Assembly: GCF_000717275.1 (NCBI RefSeq)
Contig: NZ_JNYV01000009.1
Location: 62,001-126,000, forward strand
Direction: 5' to 3'
DNA length: 64,000 bases
From: Kitasatospora arboriphila
GTDB lineage: Bacteria; Actinomycetota; Actinomycetes; Mycobacteriales; Mycobacteriaceae
Each line of letters opens with the position of its first letter. The first letter of the stretch is position 1. This document shows, one piece after another, positions 18,953 through 26,730 of the stretch. The notes under the pieces are model-generated. The model saw only the letters and a list, made by a program, of their open reading frames with translations, was not told where the DNA came from and ran no database searches. Both the position numbers and the translations under genes were made by a program.

Positions 18953-19701
18953 CTAGGGGACGGCCCGTCGTAGGGCGCGATGATGTGAGGACGATTCGAC
19001 GGCCATTCCCTGGGAGCAGGGCCGAAGACCTTGCGCGAGTTGTTGATGATGATCTTGCCGAGTGTGCGGTTGCCGACGCCTCCGATGATCGCGCCGAGGC
19101 CGGCGGGAAGGAGTTTGCCGGCCGCCAACGGCAGTTTCTGGAGGGTGTACTTGCGCAGGTAGCGCTTGACCAACCGCTGATTGAGTGTGCGCATGACCGG
19201 TGCCGGTATGACGCCGCCGAGCGCACGGCCCATGGTTCCGCCGGACTTCGCGCCGAGGGAGTCACGCACCACCGCCAACCCGGACTCACCGAGCGCCACC
19301 GTCAGCACGAGGGCTTTACGGCGTTCGCGGTCGTCGATCGGTATGCCGTGCACATCGGCGATGGCCAGCGACAGGAGTGCCGAGGCCTCGATGAAGAAGG
19401 CGGTCTCGGCGCCCAGGGATGCCAGGGACATCACGGTGCCCACACCCGGGAACGCAGCCGCGGCGCCGACCGCTCCGCCAGATCCGGTGACAGCCATCAG
19501 GAAGCGCTGTTCGAGCCTGTTGATGATCTGTGCCGGTGACTCGTAGGGGTGTTCTTGGCGTAGGTGGTTGACGTACTTGGCGACGGCGGGTGCCTGCAGG
19601 TGCTGCGCCTGACCGACCAGGGCGTCCAGGATGCCCTCGGGTTTGCGTCCGGCCCCCACGATCTGTCCATCGCCGATGGACGACAGCTGCTTCTTGGCCA
19701 T
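18949..19701 (-). CDS. Conserved membrane-associated protein of unknown function
   Basis: A 250-residue protein. After a hydrophilic first third it has a Gly/Ala-rich hydrophobic region (about residues 75-120, GSGGAVGAAAAFPGVGTVMSL onwards), then a second Gly-rich hydrophobic segment near residues 210-225. I recall a similar-sized membrane protein next to kgd in mycobacteria (Rv1249c), so it may be the same family; an EcsC-like relationship is also possible. ATG 19701 has a GGAG ribosome site and lies 3 bases after the upstream enzyme gene. Its stop overlaps the start of the ABC exporter, so the three genes form an operon. A function in export or the envelope is inferred from context only. 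Confidence 0.7.
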   Translation of the reverse strand: MAKKQLSSIGDGQIVGAGRKPEGILDALVGQAQHLQAPAVAKYVNHLRQEHPYESPAQIINRLEQRFLMAVTGSGGAVGAAAAFPGVGTVMSLASLGAETAFFIEASALLSLAIADVHGIPIDDRERRKALVLTVALGESGLAVVRDSLGAKSGGTMGRALGGVIPAPVMRTLNQRLVKRYLRKYTLQKLPLAAGKLLPAGLGAIIGGVGNRTLGKIIINNSRKVFGPAPREWPSNRPHIIAPYDGPSPS

Positions 19702-19704
19702 GGG

Positions 19705-20757
19705 TCAGGCTCCTTGTCCGGCGGGAACCACTTCGCCGTCGATGGGCGGCGGTGGCGGGGTGCCGTCGCCGAACGGTCGACCGCCGAGTTCTTCGCGGTG
19801 ATGGGCGGTGCGCCAGCCGGACAGATCCGGTCCCTTGGGCACGATCCTGGTGGGATTGATGTCCTCGTGAACGATGTAGTAGTGCTGTTTGATCTGGGTG
19901 AAGTCGACGGTGTCGCCGAATCCGGGGGTCTGGAACAGGTCGCGTGCGTACGCCCAGAGCACGGGCATCTCACTCAGTTTCGACCGGTTGCACTTGAAGT
20001 GTCCGTGGTAGACAGGGTCGAATCTGACCAGGGTGGTGAACAGGCGCACGTCCGCTTCGGTGATGGTGTCGCCCACCAGGTAACGCTGCTCGCGTAGCCG
20101 ATCGGAGAGCTGGTCGAGACGGGTGAACAGACGCTCGTAGGCGGTTTCATAGGCGTCCTGACTGCCGGCGAAGCCACACCGGTACACGCCGTTGTTGACG
20201 TCTTTGAAGACGACGTCGATGACCTCGTCGATCTCGCCGCGCAGATGTTCGGGGTAGAGGTCAGGAGCCCCGTCCCGGTGGTGGTCGACCCACTCGGTGG
20301 AGAAGTCGAGGGTCATCTGGCGGAACTCGTTGGTGACCACGGCGCCGGTGGGGATGTCGACGATGGCCGGGACGGTGATTCCCCGCGGGTAGTCCGGGTA
20401 CCGCGTCAGGTAGGCGTCTTTCAGGCGCGGGATCTTCAGGACCGGGTCGAGACCGTCGGGGTCGAGGTCGAAGGTCCAGCTGTCCGAGTCATGGGTCGGG
20501 CCGCACAGGCCCATCGACAACACCGACTCCAGACCCAGCAGTCGGCGCACGATGATCGCCCGGTTCGCCCAGGGGCAGGCGCGGGCGACGATCAACCGGT
20601 ACCGGCCGGGCTCGACCTTGAATGTCTCGCCCGCGGGTCCGACGCCGTCACGCGTGATGCGGTTGTCGATGTATCGGGTGTCCCGCACGAACTCTTCACC
20701 GGTGGTCACGTAGGTGCCGGGGGTGTCGTGTGCTGAGTGTGTCGACTCGGTGCTCAT
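19705..20757 (-). CDS. Glutathionyl-hydroquinone reductase-like GST (ECM4/YqjG family)
   Basis: A 350-residue omega/xi-class glutathione-transferase homologue. The thioredoxin-like domain carries the CPWANR motif with the catalytic Cys at residue 61. The helical domain includes GDTITEADVRLFTTLVRFDPVYHGHFKCN, a family hallmark. The known reaction is removal of a thiol adduct from hydroquinones. Actinobacteria of this group use mycothiol instead of glutathione, so a mycothiyl-hydroquinone role is inferred. It is first in an operon with the membrane protein and ABC exporter, divergent from the PadR gene. ATG 20757 is the clear start. Confidence 0.88.
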   Translation of the reverse strand: MSTESTHSAHDTPGTYVTTGEEFVRDTRYIDNRITRDGVGPAGETFKVEPGRYRLIVARACPWANRAIIVRRLLGLESVLSMGLCGPTHDSDSWTFDLDPDGLDPVLKIPRLKDAYLTRYPDYPRGITVPAIVDIPTGAVVTNEFRQMTLDFSTEWVDHHRDGAPDLYPEHLRGEIDEVIDVVFKDVNNGVYRCGFAGSQDAYETAYERLFTRLDQLSDRLREQRYLVGDTITEADVRLFTTLVRFDPVYHGHFKCNRSKLSEMPVLWAYARDLFQTPGFGDTVDFTQIKQHYYIVHEDINPTRIVPKGPDLSGWRTAHHREELGGRPFGDGTPPPPPIDGEVVPAGQGA

Positions 20758-20785
20758 CGTTTCCAGGGTAGCCGTTGATCAGGGC

Positions 20786-20819
20786 TGGGCAGACGGGCTT
20801 CGGCGCGGTATATTCCGCG
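20786..20819 (+). promoter_or_regulatory. Promoter of padR-MFS with palindrome over the -10
   Basis: -35 TGGGCA (20786-20791) and -10 TATATT (20809-20814) are spaced by 17 bases. The -10 is framed by a perfect inverted repeat, CGCGG-TATATT-CCGCG (20804-20819), a plausible operator. The predicted transcription start near 20821 leaves a 40-base leader to ATG 20861. That agrees with the start chosen for the regulator. Confidence 0.6.
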
Positions 20820-20860
20820 TGGACTATTCGGGCGAACCGAAGGCCGGGCGGGGGAGGACG

Positions 20861-21496
20861 ATGACGCAACGCGGTGCTGCTGCCGATGTCGAACTGACCC
20901 CGTTGGCCGTTCTTGTCCTCGGGCTCGCGGCAGAACGGCCGATGCATGCGTACGAAATGGTCCAGACGTTGCTCGAACGCAACGAGGATCGATTCGCCAA
21001 GACCCGACCCGGATCGCTCTACCACACAGTCGACCGGCTGCACACCCAGGATCTGTTGCAGATCAACAGTGTTCAGCGTTCCGGCAACCGGCCCGAACGA
21101 ACCGTCTACGCCATCACCGAGACAGGCACCAGGGCTCTGCGTCACTCATTGATGGCCATGCTCCGTACCCCCGCGGTCGAGTATCCGAGCTTTTACCTGG
21201 CCCTGGCCGAGGCGCACTCGCTGGGCCGGCATGAGGTCGTCGGGCTTCTCACCGAGCGACTCGGTGCGATGCGCGACGAACTCGAATCGGTCAATCGATC
21301 GGTGGCAGAGGCGTCGGAAGGCGGCATCCCCGAGATGTTCCTGCTCGATGCCGGCTGCCGGCAGGCGGTGATGCAGGCTCAGATCGCCTGGACCGAGAAT
21401 TTGCGCGTTCGGCTGGAGAACGGCGACATCCTGTGGATCGAGGAGTGGTTGGCGCGCACGACCCCATCGAACAGAACAGAGGAAGACAGTGAGTAG
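20861..21496 (+). CDS. PadR-family transcriptional regulator
   Basis: A 211-residue regulator. The N-terminal winged helix (LAVLVLGLAAERPMHAYEMV, then RPGSLYHTVDRLHTQDLL) is a typical PadR domain. A helical C-terminal dimerisation domain follows. The reading frame is open upstream to 20714, but ATG 20861 is chosen because it has GGGGAGGA directly upstream and avoids overlap with the divergent gene and the promoter. It overlaps the drug-exporter start by 8 bases. Regulator and pump are therefore co-expressed, and autoregulation by exporter substrates is likely. Confidence 0.92.
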   Translation: MTQRGAAADVELTPLAVLVLGLAAERPMHAYEMVQTLLERNEDRFAKTRPGSLYHTVDRLHTQDLLQINSVQRSGNRPERTVYAITETGTRALRHSLMAMLRTPAVEYPSFYLALAEAHSLGRHEVVGLLTERLGAMRDELESVNRSVAEASEGGIPEMFLLDAGCRQAVMQAQIAWTENLRVRLENGDILWIEEWLARTTPSNRTEEDSE

Positions 21497-23075
21497 CCCC
21501 AGCCCCACCCCGGCCATCACCACCAGACCTTGGCTCGCGCTGGGCGCGTTGTGCATCGGGTTCTTCATGATCCTCGTGGACATGACCATCGTCTCGGTTG
21601 CCCAGCCCGCCATTCAGCGGGCGCTCGATACCGATGTCAACGGGGTCATCTGGGTTTCGAGCGCTTATCTGCTCACCTACGCGGTGCCCATGCTGGTCGC
21701 CGGACGTCTGGGTGACCGGTACGGACCGAAGAACGTGTATCTCATAGGCCTCGTGGTGTTCACGGTCGCGAGTGTGTGGTGCGGGTTCGCAGGTTCGATC
21801 GAGATGCTCATCCTCGCGCGCGGTCTGCAGGGTGTCGGCGCGGCGCTGATCACGCCGCAGACGATGGCGCTGATCACGAGGATCTTCCCCGAGAACAGGC
21901 GTGGTGCGGCGATGGGTGTCTGGGGCACCGTCGCGGGTGTCGCGACGCTGATCGGGCCGCTCGCTGGTGGCGGACTCGTCGACGGTCTGGGTTGGGAGTG
22001 GATCTTCTTCGTCAACGTCCCCGTCGGCATCATCGGTCTGGCGCTGGCGTGGAAGCTGGTGCCGCAGGTGTCCACGAGCAAGCGTCACTTCGACCTCGTC
22101 GGCATGGCGCTCAGCGGCATCGGTCTGACGTGCCTGGTCTTCGGTATCCAGGACGGTGAGAAATACGACTGGGCGGCCTGGATCTGGGGACTCATCGGCG
22201 TCGGCCTGGTGTTGATGGCGTTGTTCGTCTATTGGCAGCACAAGATCTTGACCGTGCGGCGGTCGGCTGAACCGCTTGTGCCCCTGCGCCTGTTCCGCGA
22301 CCGGAACTTCTCACTGGCGAGTATCGGCATCACGACGATGGGTTTTGCGACGGCCGGGATGATGGTCCCGCTGATGTACTACTTGCAGCTGGTCGCGGGT
22401 CTGACCCCGACGGAGTCGGCCGTGGTGACCGTGCCGATGGCAGTTCTCACCGGCGTGCTCGCGCCCATAGTCGGCCGGCAGGTCGACCGGGTCCACCCTC
22501 GATACATCGTCGCCACGGCCCTGCTGCTCAACGCGGTGGCCATCGGCTGGCTCGCGATGATCGCCACGCCGACCACCCCGATCTGGCAGCTACTGCTGCC
22601 CGTGGCGCTCATGGGCGCGGCGAGTTCGGGTATCTGGGCGCCGTTGGCTGCCACCGCGACGCGGAACCTCCCGATGACCAGTGCCGGGGCCGGTGCCGGC
22701 GTGTACAACACCACGCGTCTCATCGGCTCGGTGCTCGGTAGCGCTGCGGTGGGTGCCCTGATGCAGACCCGCCTCGCCGCAGAGGTTCCCGGGTTCGGGT
22801 CATCGTCGATGGATCAGGCCGGACGGCTACCGGAGTCGGTTCGGGACGGCTTCTCCGCAGCGATGGGGCAGTCGCTGCTGCTGCCGGCTGCGGCCCTGCT
22901 GATCGGCGTCGTCGCTGCTGCAGCCTTTGCCAGGCCGCGGCACATGATGGAAGCGGTGGTACCCGCGGGCGGGTCGCAATTAGGCGATGTCCCCGCCGGC
23001 ACCGAGGGCGCAGCGGGGGTTCCGAAGGCGAACAGCACTGCGACGGCCGCGGCGCCATCGGGCGCGGGGGACTGA
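21489..23075 (+). CDS. DHA2-family (14-TM) multidrug MFS exporter
   Basis: A 528-residue major-facilitator protein with 14 predicted membrane helices. Motif A is visible as GRLGDRYGPKNVYL. The DHA2 features near helix 1 (ILVDMTIVSVAQPAIQRAL) and in helix 5 (GVWGTVAGVATLIGPLAGGGLVD) are also present. Such pumps export drugs and other hydrophobic compounds using the proton gradient. The GTG at 21489 lies within the end of the PadR gene (8-base overlap), giving translational coupling. The C-terminal ~60 residues are hydrophilic and Ala/Gly/Pro-rich without known motifs. Confidence 0.93.
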   Translation: MSSPSPTPAITTRPWLALGALCIGFFMILVDMTIVSVAQPAIQRALDTDVNGVIWVSSAYLLTYAVPMLVAGRLGDRYGPKNVYLIGLVVFTVASVWCGFAGSIEMLILARGLQGVGAALITPQTMALITRIFPENRRGAAMGVWGTVAGVATLIGPLAGGGLVDGLGWEWIFFVNVPVGIIGLALAWKLVPQVSTSKRHFDLVGMALSGIGLTCLVFGIQDGEKYDWAAWIWGLIGVGLVLMALFVYWQHKILTVRRSAEPLVPLRLFRDRNFSLASIGITTMGFATAGMMVPLMYYLQLVAGLTPTESAVVTVPMAVLTGVLAPIVGRQVDRVHPRYIVATALLLNAVAIGWLAMIATPTTPIWQLLLPVALMGAASSGIWAPLAATATRNLPMTSAGAGAGVYNTTRLIGSVLGSAAVGALMQTRLAAEVPGFGSSSMDQAGRLPESVRDGFSAAMGQSLLLPAAALLIGVVAAAAFARPRHMMEAVVPAGGSQLGDVPAGTEGAAGVPKANSTATAAAPSGAGD

Positions 23076-23133
23076 CCAGCCGTGTGTCCACCGTGGTTGA
23101 CGTCGGCGCTCGTCTCGGGATGTACTGTGCGCC

Positions 23134-23778
23134 ATGCGCAGTGACGTTCCAGGTTCGCGCCGGTTGTCGGTGGAGGACCGCCGCGCACAATTGGTGAACT
23201 GTGCTCTGACGCTTGCCGACCGCGGCGGGATGAGCGCGGTGACCGTGCGTGGTGTCGCCGAGGAAGCCAAGGTCTCCCTCGGCGTGGTGCATTACTGCTT
23301 CGACGACAAGGAACAACTCGTCGCCGCGATGATCGAGAAGGTGATCGCCGAACAACTCGAGGCGCTTCTCGCTTCGGTACCCACCGAAAACCTTGGTACC
23401 GGCCGCGACGCGCTCCGGATCTCCATCCAGGAGGCGGTGACTGCGGTGTGGGCACGCGCGGCCGAATTCCCGAATCGTTGGCTGCTCATGATCGAGTCCA
23501 TGCTGTTCTCGTTGCGGCAGCCGACAGAATCGGCGTCGGCCGGCCAAGCGCTGCTGCAGCACACCATCGCCGAGAAGTACGGACACACCTATCTTTCCGA
23601 GATCGGCGATCGCTGCGGGATGCGATGGCAAGTGTCCGAACGTGAACTGGTGCGGTCGGCGTTGCAGATGCTGTTCGGCACCGTGCAGTGGTGGCTCGTC
23701 GACCGCGACGATGCCGCAGCACGGAGGTCGCTGGCTTTGCTCGCCGGATGGATGGCCGACTGCGCCGAGCCGCGATAG
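23134..23778 (+). CDS. TetR-family transcriptional regulator
   Basis: A 214-residue regulator. The N-terminal domain contains AVTVRGVAEEAKVSLGVVHYCFDDKEQL (about residues 30-60), a TetR helix-turn-helix. The C-terminal domain has aromatic-rich helices (VQWWLVDRDDAAA). It lies 58 bases after the MFS exporter and ends 1 base before the convergent molybdoenzyme. A -10-like TACTGT at 23123-23128 sits just before ATG 23134, with a TTGACG further up at non-ideal spacing. No operator palindrome was seen. Its target may be itself, the exporter or genes elsewhere. Confidence 0.9.
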   Translation: MRSDVPGSRRLSVEDRRAQLVNCALTLADRGGMSAVTVRGVAEEAKVSLGVVHYCFDDKEQLVAAMIEKVIAEQLEALLASVPTENLGTGRDALRISIQEAVTAVWARAAEFPNRWLLMIESMLFSLRQPTESASAGQALLQHTIAEKYGHTYLSEIGDRCGMRWQVSERELVRSALQMLFGTVQWWLVDRDDAAARRSLALLAGWMADCAEPR

Positions 23779-23779
23779 C

Positions 23780-25339
23780 TCAGGGCCGGACCTGCACCTC
23801 GACCGAATGCAGTCCGGTTGCTCCGTCCGGCACCGACTGCGTCTCCGATTCGATCTGCGCTGCGCCTTCGCCGTCGATGGCCCGAACCCTCAGGCGGTGC
23901 TCGCCGGATGGGGCATCCCACTGCCACCTCCACAGTCGCCATGCGTCGATCACGTTGGGATCCAACAGTTCTGCGTCGTTCCACGGCCCGTCGTCGACCT
24001 GCACCTGTACGCCCTTGATGCCGCGGTGCTGTGCCCAGGCCACGCCTCCGACGGTGACCGGGCCGCTGGTGAGAGAGGAACCGGTCCTCGGCACGTCGAT
24101 GCGCGAACTGGTCTTGATCGGCCCCTTCTCGGCCCAGCCGAGAGTGGTCCAGTACGCCTCCGCGCGATCGAATCTGGTGACCTCGAGTGACACGACCCAC
24201 TTGGTCGCCGAGACGTATCCGTATAGGCCCGGGACGACCATCCTGACCGGGTAGCCGTGTTCGAGCGGCAACGGTTCACCGTTCATCCCCACCGCCAGCA
24301 TGGCGTCGCGGCCGTCGGTCAATGCGGTCAGCGGGGTACCGGCGGTCCATCCGTCGGCACTGGTCGACAACACCATGTCGGCGTCCGCGGACGGACCGGC
24401 CGCAGCCAGGAGGTCCTTCAGGCGGTAGCCGGTCCAGGTCGCGTTGCCGACGAGGTCGCCTCCGACCTCGTTGGACACACAGGTCAGTGTGATGACGGCG
24501 TCGAAGGCGCTGTTGTCTTGTTGTAGCTGTTCGAGATCGAGCCTGATCTCTCGATCGACCATCCCGTGGATGCGCAGCGACCAGCTTGTGCTCTTGACCT
24601 GTGGCACCACGAGCGCGGTGTCGATGCGATAGAAGTCGTCGTTGGGGGTGATGAACGAGCTGACCTGGGCAATGGACGGCGCTTGTGTGGTGACCGGATT
24701 GCCCGCATCGGGCACGGCGAAGGCGCCGCGATCGGCTCCCACCCCGCCACCGACCCGTCGGACGGTCACACCGCCGAGTCCGGCCAGGACCGCCCCGCCC
24801 CCGACGGCGCCGGCCCGGGCCAGGAACCGGCGACGGTCGGTGGCAGTGACAGACCCGTCACCGTGCGCATCGTTGTGGTCCGCGGGTTCGCCGACCCGCG
24901 GGCGCAGTGCCCGTATCAGCCAGTGCAGTACGAGCATGGCGACCACCACCCCGGCGATCGTGGGTAGCGCCCACACGAGCGACGCGTTCGGACGCGCCAC
25001 CGCCGCTGCGGCCCCGAGTGCTCCGACCAGGGCCACCATGACGAGCCCGGCCGGGGGACGCCGGTATTCGGCCACTCCGGCGCAAGCGGCGAGCATCGCC
25101 ATGATTGCCGCGATGGTCACCAGAAGCACTGTCTTGTCGGCGGTGCCGAACGCATCGATGGCCGATTCCCTCAGACCCTCGGGCATGCGGTCGATCACCT
25201 CGGACCCCACGGCCTGTAAAGGCGACGAACTCCGATCGACGGCAGGTGCCAGCAAGTAGCCGACGCCGAGTCCCAGCGCCACACTGCATGTTCCGGCGGC
25301 GGCAGCGAACACCATGTGGCTGCGGGGGGAGGGGTTCAT
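23780..25339 (-). CDS. Membrane-anchored molybdopterin-dependent oxidoreductase (sulfite-oxidase fold)
   Basis: A 519-residue protein. Four membrane helices (about residues 9-30, 70-90, 97-114 and 121-143) are followed by a twin-arginine-like segment RRRFLARAG (169-177) with a hydrophobic run. A sulfite-oxidase-type Mo-cofactor domain comes next, with the Mo-binding Cys at about residue 287 (TLTCVSNEVGG). A C-terminal Ig-like dimerisation domain (VGGVAWAQHRGIKGVQVQVDDGPW) completes the fold. The catalytic part should face outside. The redox partner and substrate are unknown; sulfite, sulfoxides or nitrate-like oxyanions are options. It is divergent from the membrane-protein pair. Confidence 0.88.
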   Translation of the reverse strand: MNPSPRSHMVFAAAAGTCSVALGLGVGYLLAPAVDRSSSPLQAVGSEVIDRMPEGLRESAIDAFGTADKTVLLVTIAAIMAMLAACAGVAEYRRPPAGLVMVALVGALGAAAAVARPNASLVWALPTIAGVVVAMLVLHWLIRALRPRVGEPADHNDAHGDGSVTATDRRRFLARAGAVGGGAVLAGLGGVTVRRVGGGVGADRGAFAVPDAGNPVTTQAPSIAQVSSFITPNDDFYRIDTALVVPQVKSTSWSLRIHGMVDREIRLDLEQLQQDNSAFDAVITLTCVSNEVGGDLVGNATWTGYRLKDLLAAAGPSADADMVLSTSADGWTAGTPLTALTDGRDAMLAVGMNGEPLPLEHGYPVRMVVPGLYGYVSATKWVVSLEVTRFDRAEAYWTTLGWAEKGPIKTSSRIDVPRTGSSLTSGPVTVGGVAWAQHRGIKGVQVQVDDGPWNDAELLDPNVIDAWRLWRWQWDAPSGEHRLRVRAIDGEGAAQIESETQSVPDGATGLHSVEVQVRP

Positions 25340-25434
25340 CTGCCCAGTATCCCTGCGCCGAATGGATGACAGGATTTTCCTTCACCCTGACCTACGATGT
25401 GACCTGCATTGGTGCCCAACGGGAGGAGCGCACT

Positions 25435-26730
25435 TTGCAACCAGGAACGGTGCCCCCATCGCAACCCTCGGATGTGTTGCAACGCCCGCCTTCGGCCTCG
25501 CTTGTCGGTGGCGCACCGTGGACACCCACGAGAGCAGACCGGGTTCGCGACTTCTTGGCGGCTGTAACGCTGTTGGCCTCGCTGGGTCTGGACTGGGACG
25601 CCGACACCCTCGCGTTGTTCCGCGTCGACGTCGCGATCGTCACGGGCCTCTCGCTGCTGTCGCTGTTGTTGCCGGCCGCGAGTCGGCGGGGAATGTTCGG
25701 GCAGACGTGGACGCCGGCGAAGCTACGTGCGCTCAAACTGATCTGTATGGCGCCCTATCTCGCAGTGGTCATGGTCTGCCTTGGCTGGGATATCGCGTGT
25801 CGCTGGACCGAATGGGATTACGGCGGTACGGGTTTCGGTCCGGCGGTATGGATCGGGCTGGCGGGAGCGGTTCTCGCGGGGCAGCCGCGTGAGGCCGATC
25901 TCTTCGATGTCTCGGGCCACGACGGCTTCGGCGTCGCAGGTCGGCAGTCGCGGGCTCTTCTTCTTGTCGTCGGCGGGCTGTTCGCGGTGATGACGGTGTC
26001 CGCTGTGGTGATCGATGTGGTGCGTTTCGTGGAGAACCTCGATGCCGTCGCAGGCCTGCGCGTGAGCGTCCTCGATCCGCTGGTCTCCGCGGCCGCAGCC
26101 GTGGCCTGGCTGATCGTGGTCGGCCGCCTGATCTTGTCGGCGGCCACCGGTAAAACTGGTTCGTCCCTGTCGCTTTCGCTTCTGGGATGGGCTGCTGCAG
26201 GGTGGGCGCTGATGGTGTCGTTGCCGGGAGGGCCATACGAATCGGTTGATTCGGTGACCACGGGCTACCTCGGTATCGGCGTCCTCGGTGGGATCGGGGC
26301 TGCCGCGTTGTCGCCTGCGCTACCGCGACGGATCGCGATGACGCAGCACGAGTACTACAGTGCGCCGCTGGGTGTGGTGATGGCGGTGTCGTTGCTCTGG
26401 GTGGCGTTGTCGGTCGCCGGGCTCACCCTGTACTCGGCAACGTCCGCCGTGCTCGCGGCGTTGGTGTTCTTCACGCTCGCCCTGGCCGGGGCCACACTCG
26501 TGCGCGACAGGATGTCGAGTGGGCCGGGGGACCAGCAGAAAGCGTTGTTCGGCTTTGCGATCGGACTCGTCATCACCGCGATAGCGGTCCTGGTGGTGAT
26601 GAGTGTGCGGGTGAACTGGAACCAGCCGGCGCCCTTGGCGCTCTGGCTTGTCGGGTTCGTGGTGCCGGCGTTCATCGTGTGGCGTGAGGCATTGGCGCCG
26701 TCCCTGGCCCGAAGTGGTGTGATCCGATGA
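25435..26730 (+). CDS. Polytopic membrane protein of unknown function
   Basis: A 431-residue integral membrane protein with about 10 hydrophobic helices and a short Pro-rich N-terminal tail. I do not recognise the family. The frame is open back to 25105, but that would overlap the divergent molybdoenzyme. TTG 25435 is chosen because a strong GGGAGGAG ribosome site lies at 25421-25428 with 6-base spacing. Its stop overlaps the next gene's ATG (ATGA), so the two are co-translated. The partner is a secreted or membrane-tethered protein, which suggests a two-component envelope complex. Third-position GC is like the neighbours, with no sign of recent transfer. Confidence 0.8.
   Translation: MQPGTVPPSQPSDVLQRPPSASLVGGAPWTPTRADRVRDFLAAVTLLASLGLDWDADTLALFRVDVAIVTGLSLLSLLLPAASRRGMFGQTWTPAKLRALKLICMAPYLAVVMVCLGWDIACRWTEWDYGGTGFGPAVWIGLAGAVLAGQPREADLFDVSGHDGFGVAGRQSRALLLVVGGLFAVMTVSAVVIDVVRFVENLDAVAGLRVSVLDPLVSAAAAVAWLIVVGRLILSAATGKTGSSLSLSLLGWAAAGWALMVSLPGGPYESVDSVTTGYLGIGVLGGIGAAALSPALPRRIAMTQHEYYSAPLGVVMAVSLLWVALSVAGLTLYSATSAVLAALVFFTLALAGATLVRDRMSSGPGDQQKALFGFAIGLVITAIAVLVVMSVRVNWNQPAPLALWLVGFVVPAFIVWREALAPSLARSGVIR

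Noticed and set aside
25105..25434. N-terminal extension of the polytopic membrane protein
   Set aside because: It overlaps the divergent molybdoenzyme, is Arg/Pro-rich like a shadow frame, and a strong ribosome site supports the later TTG start.
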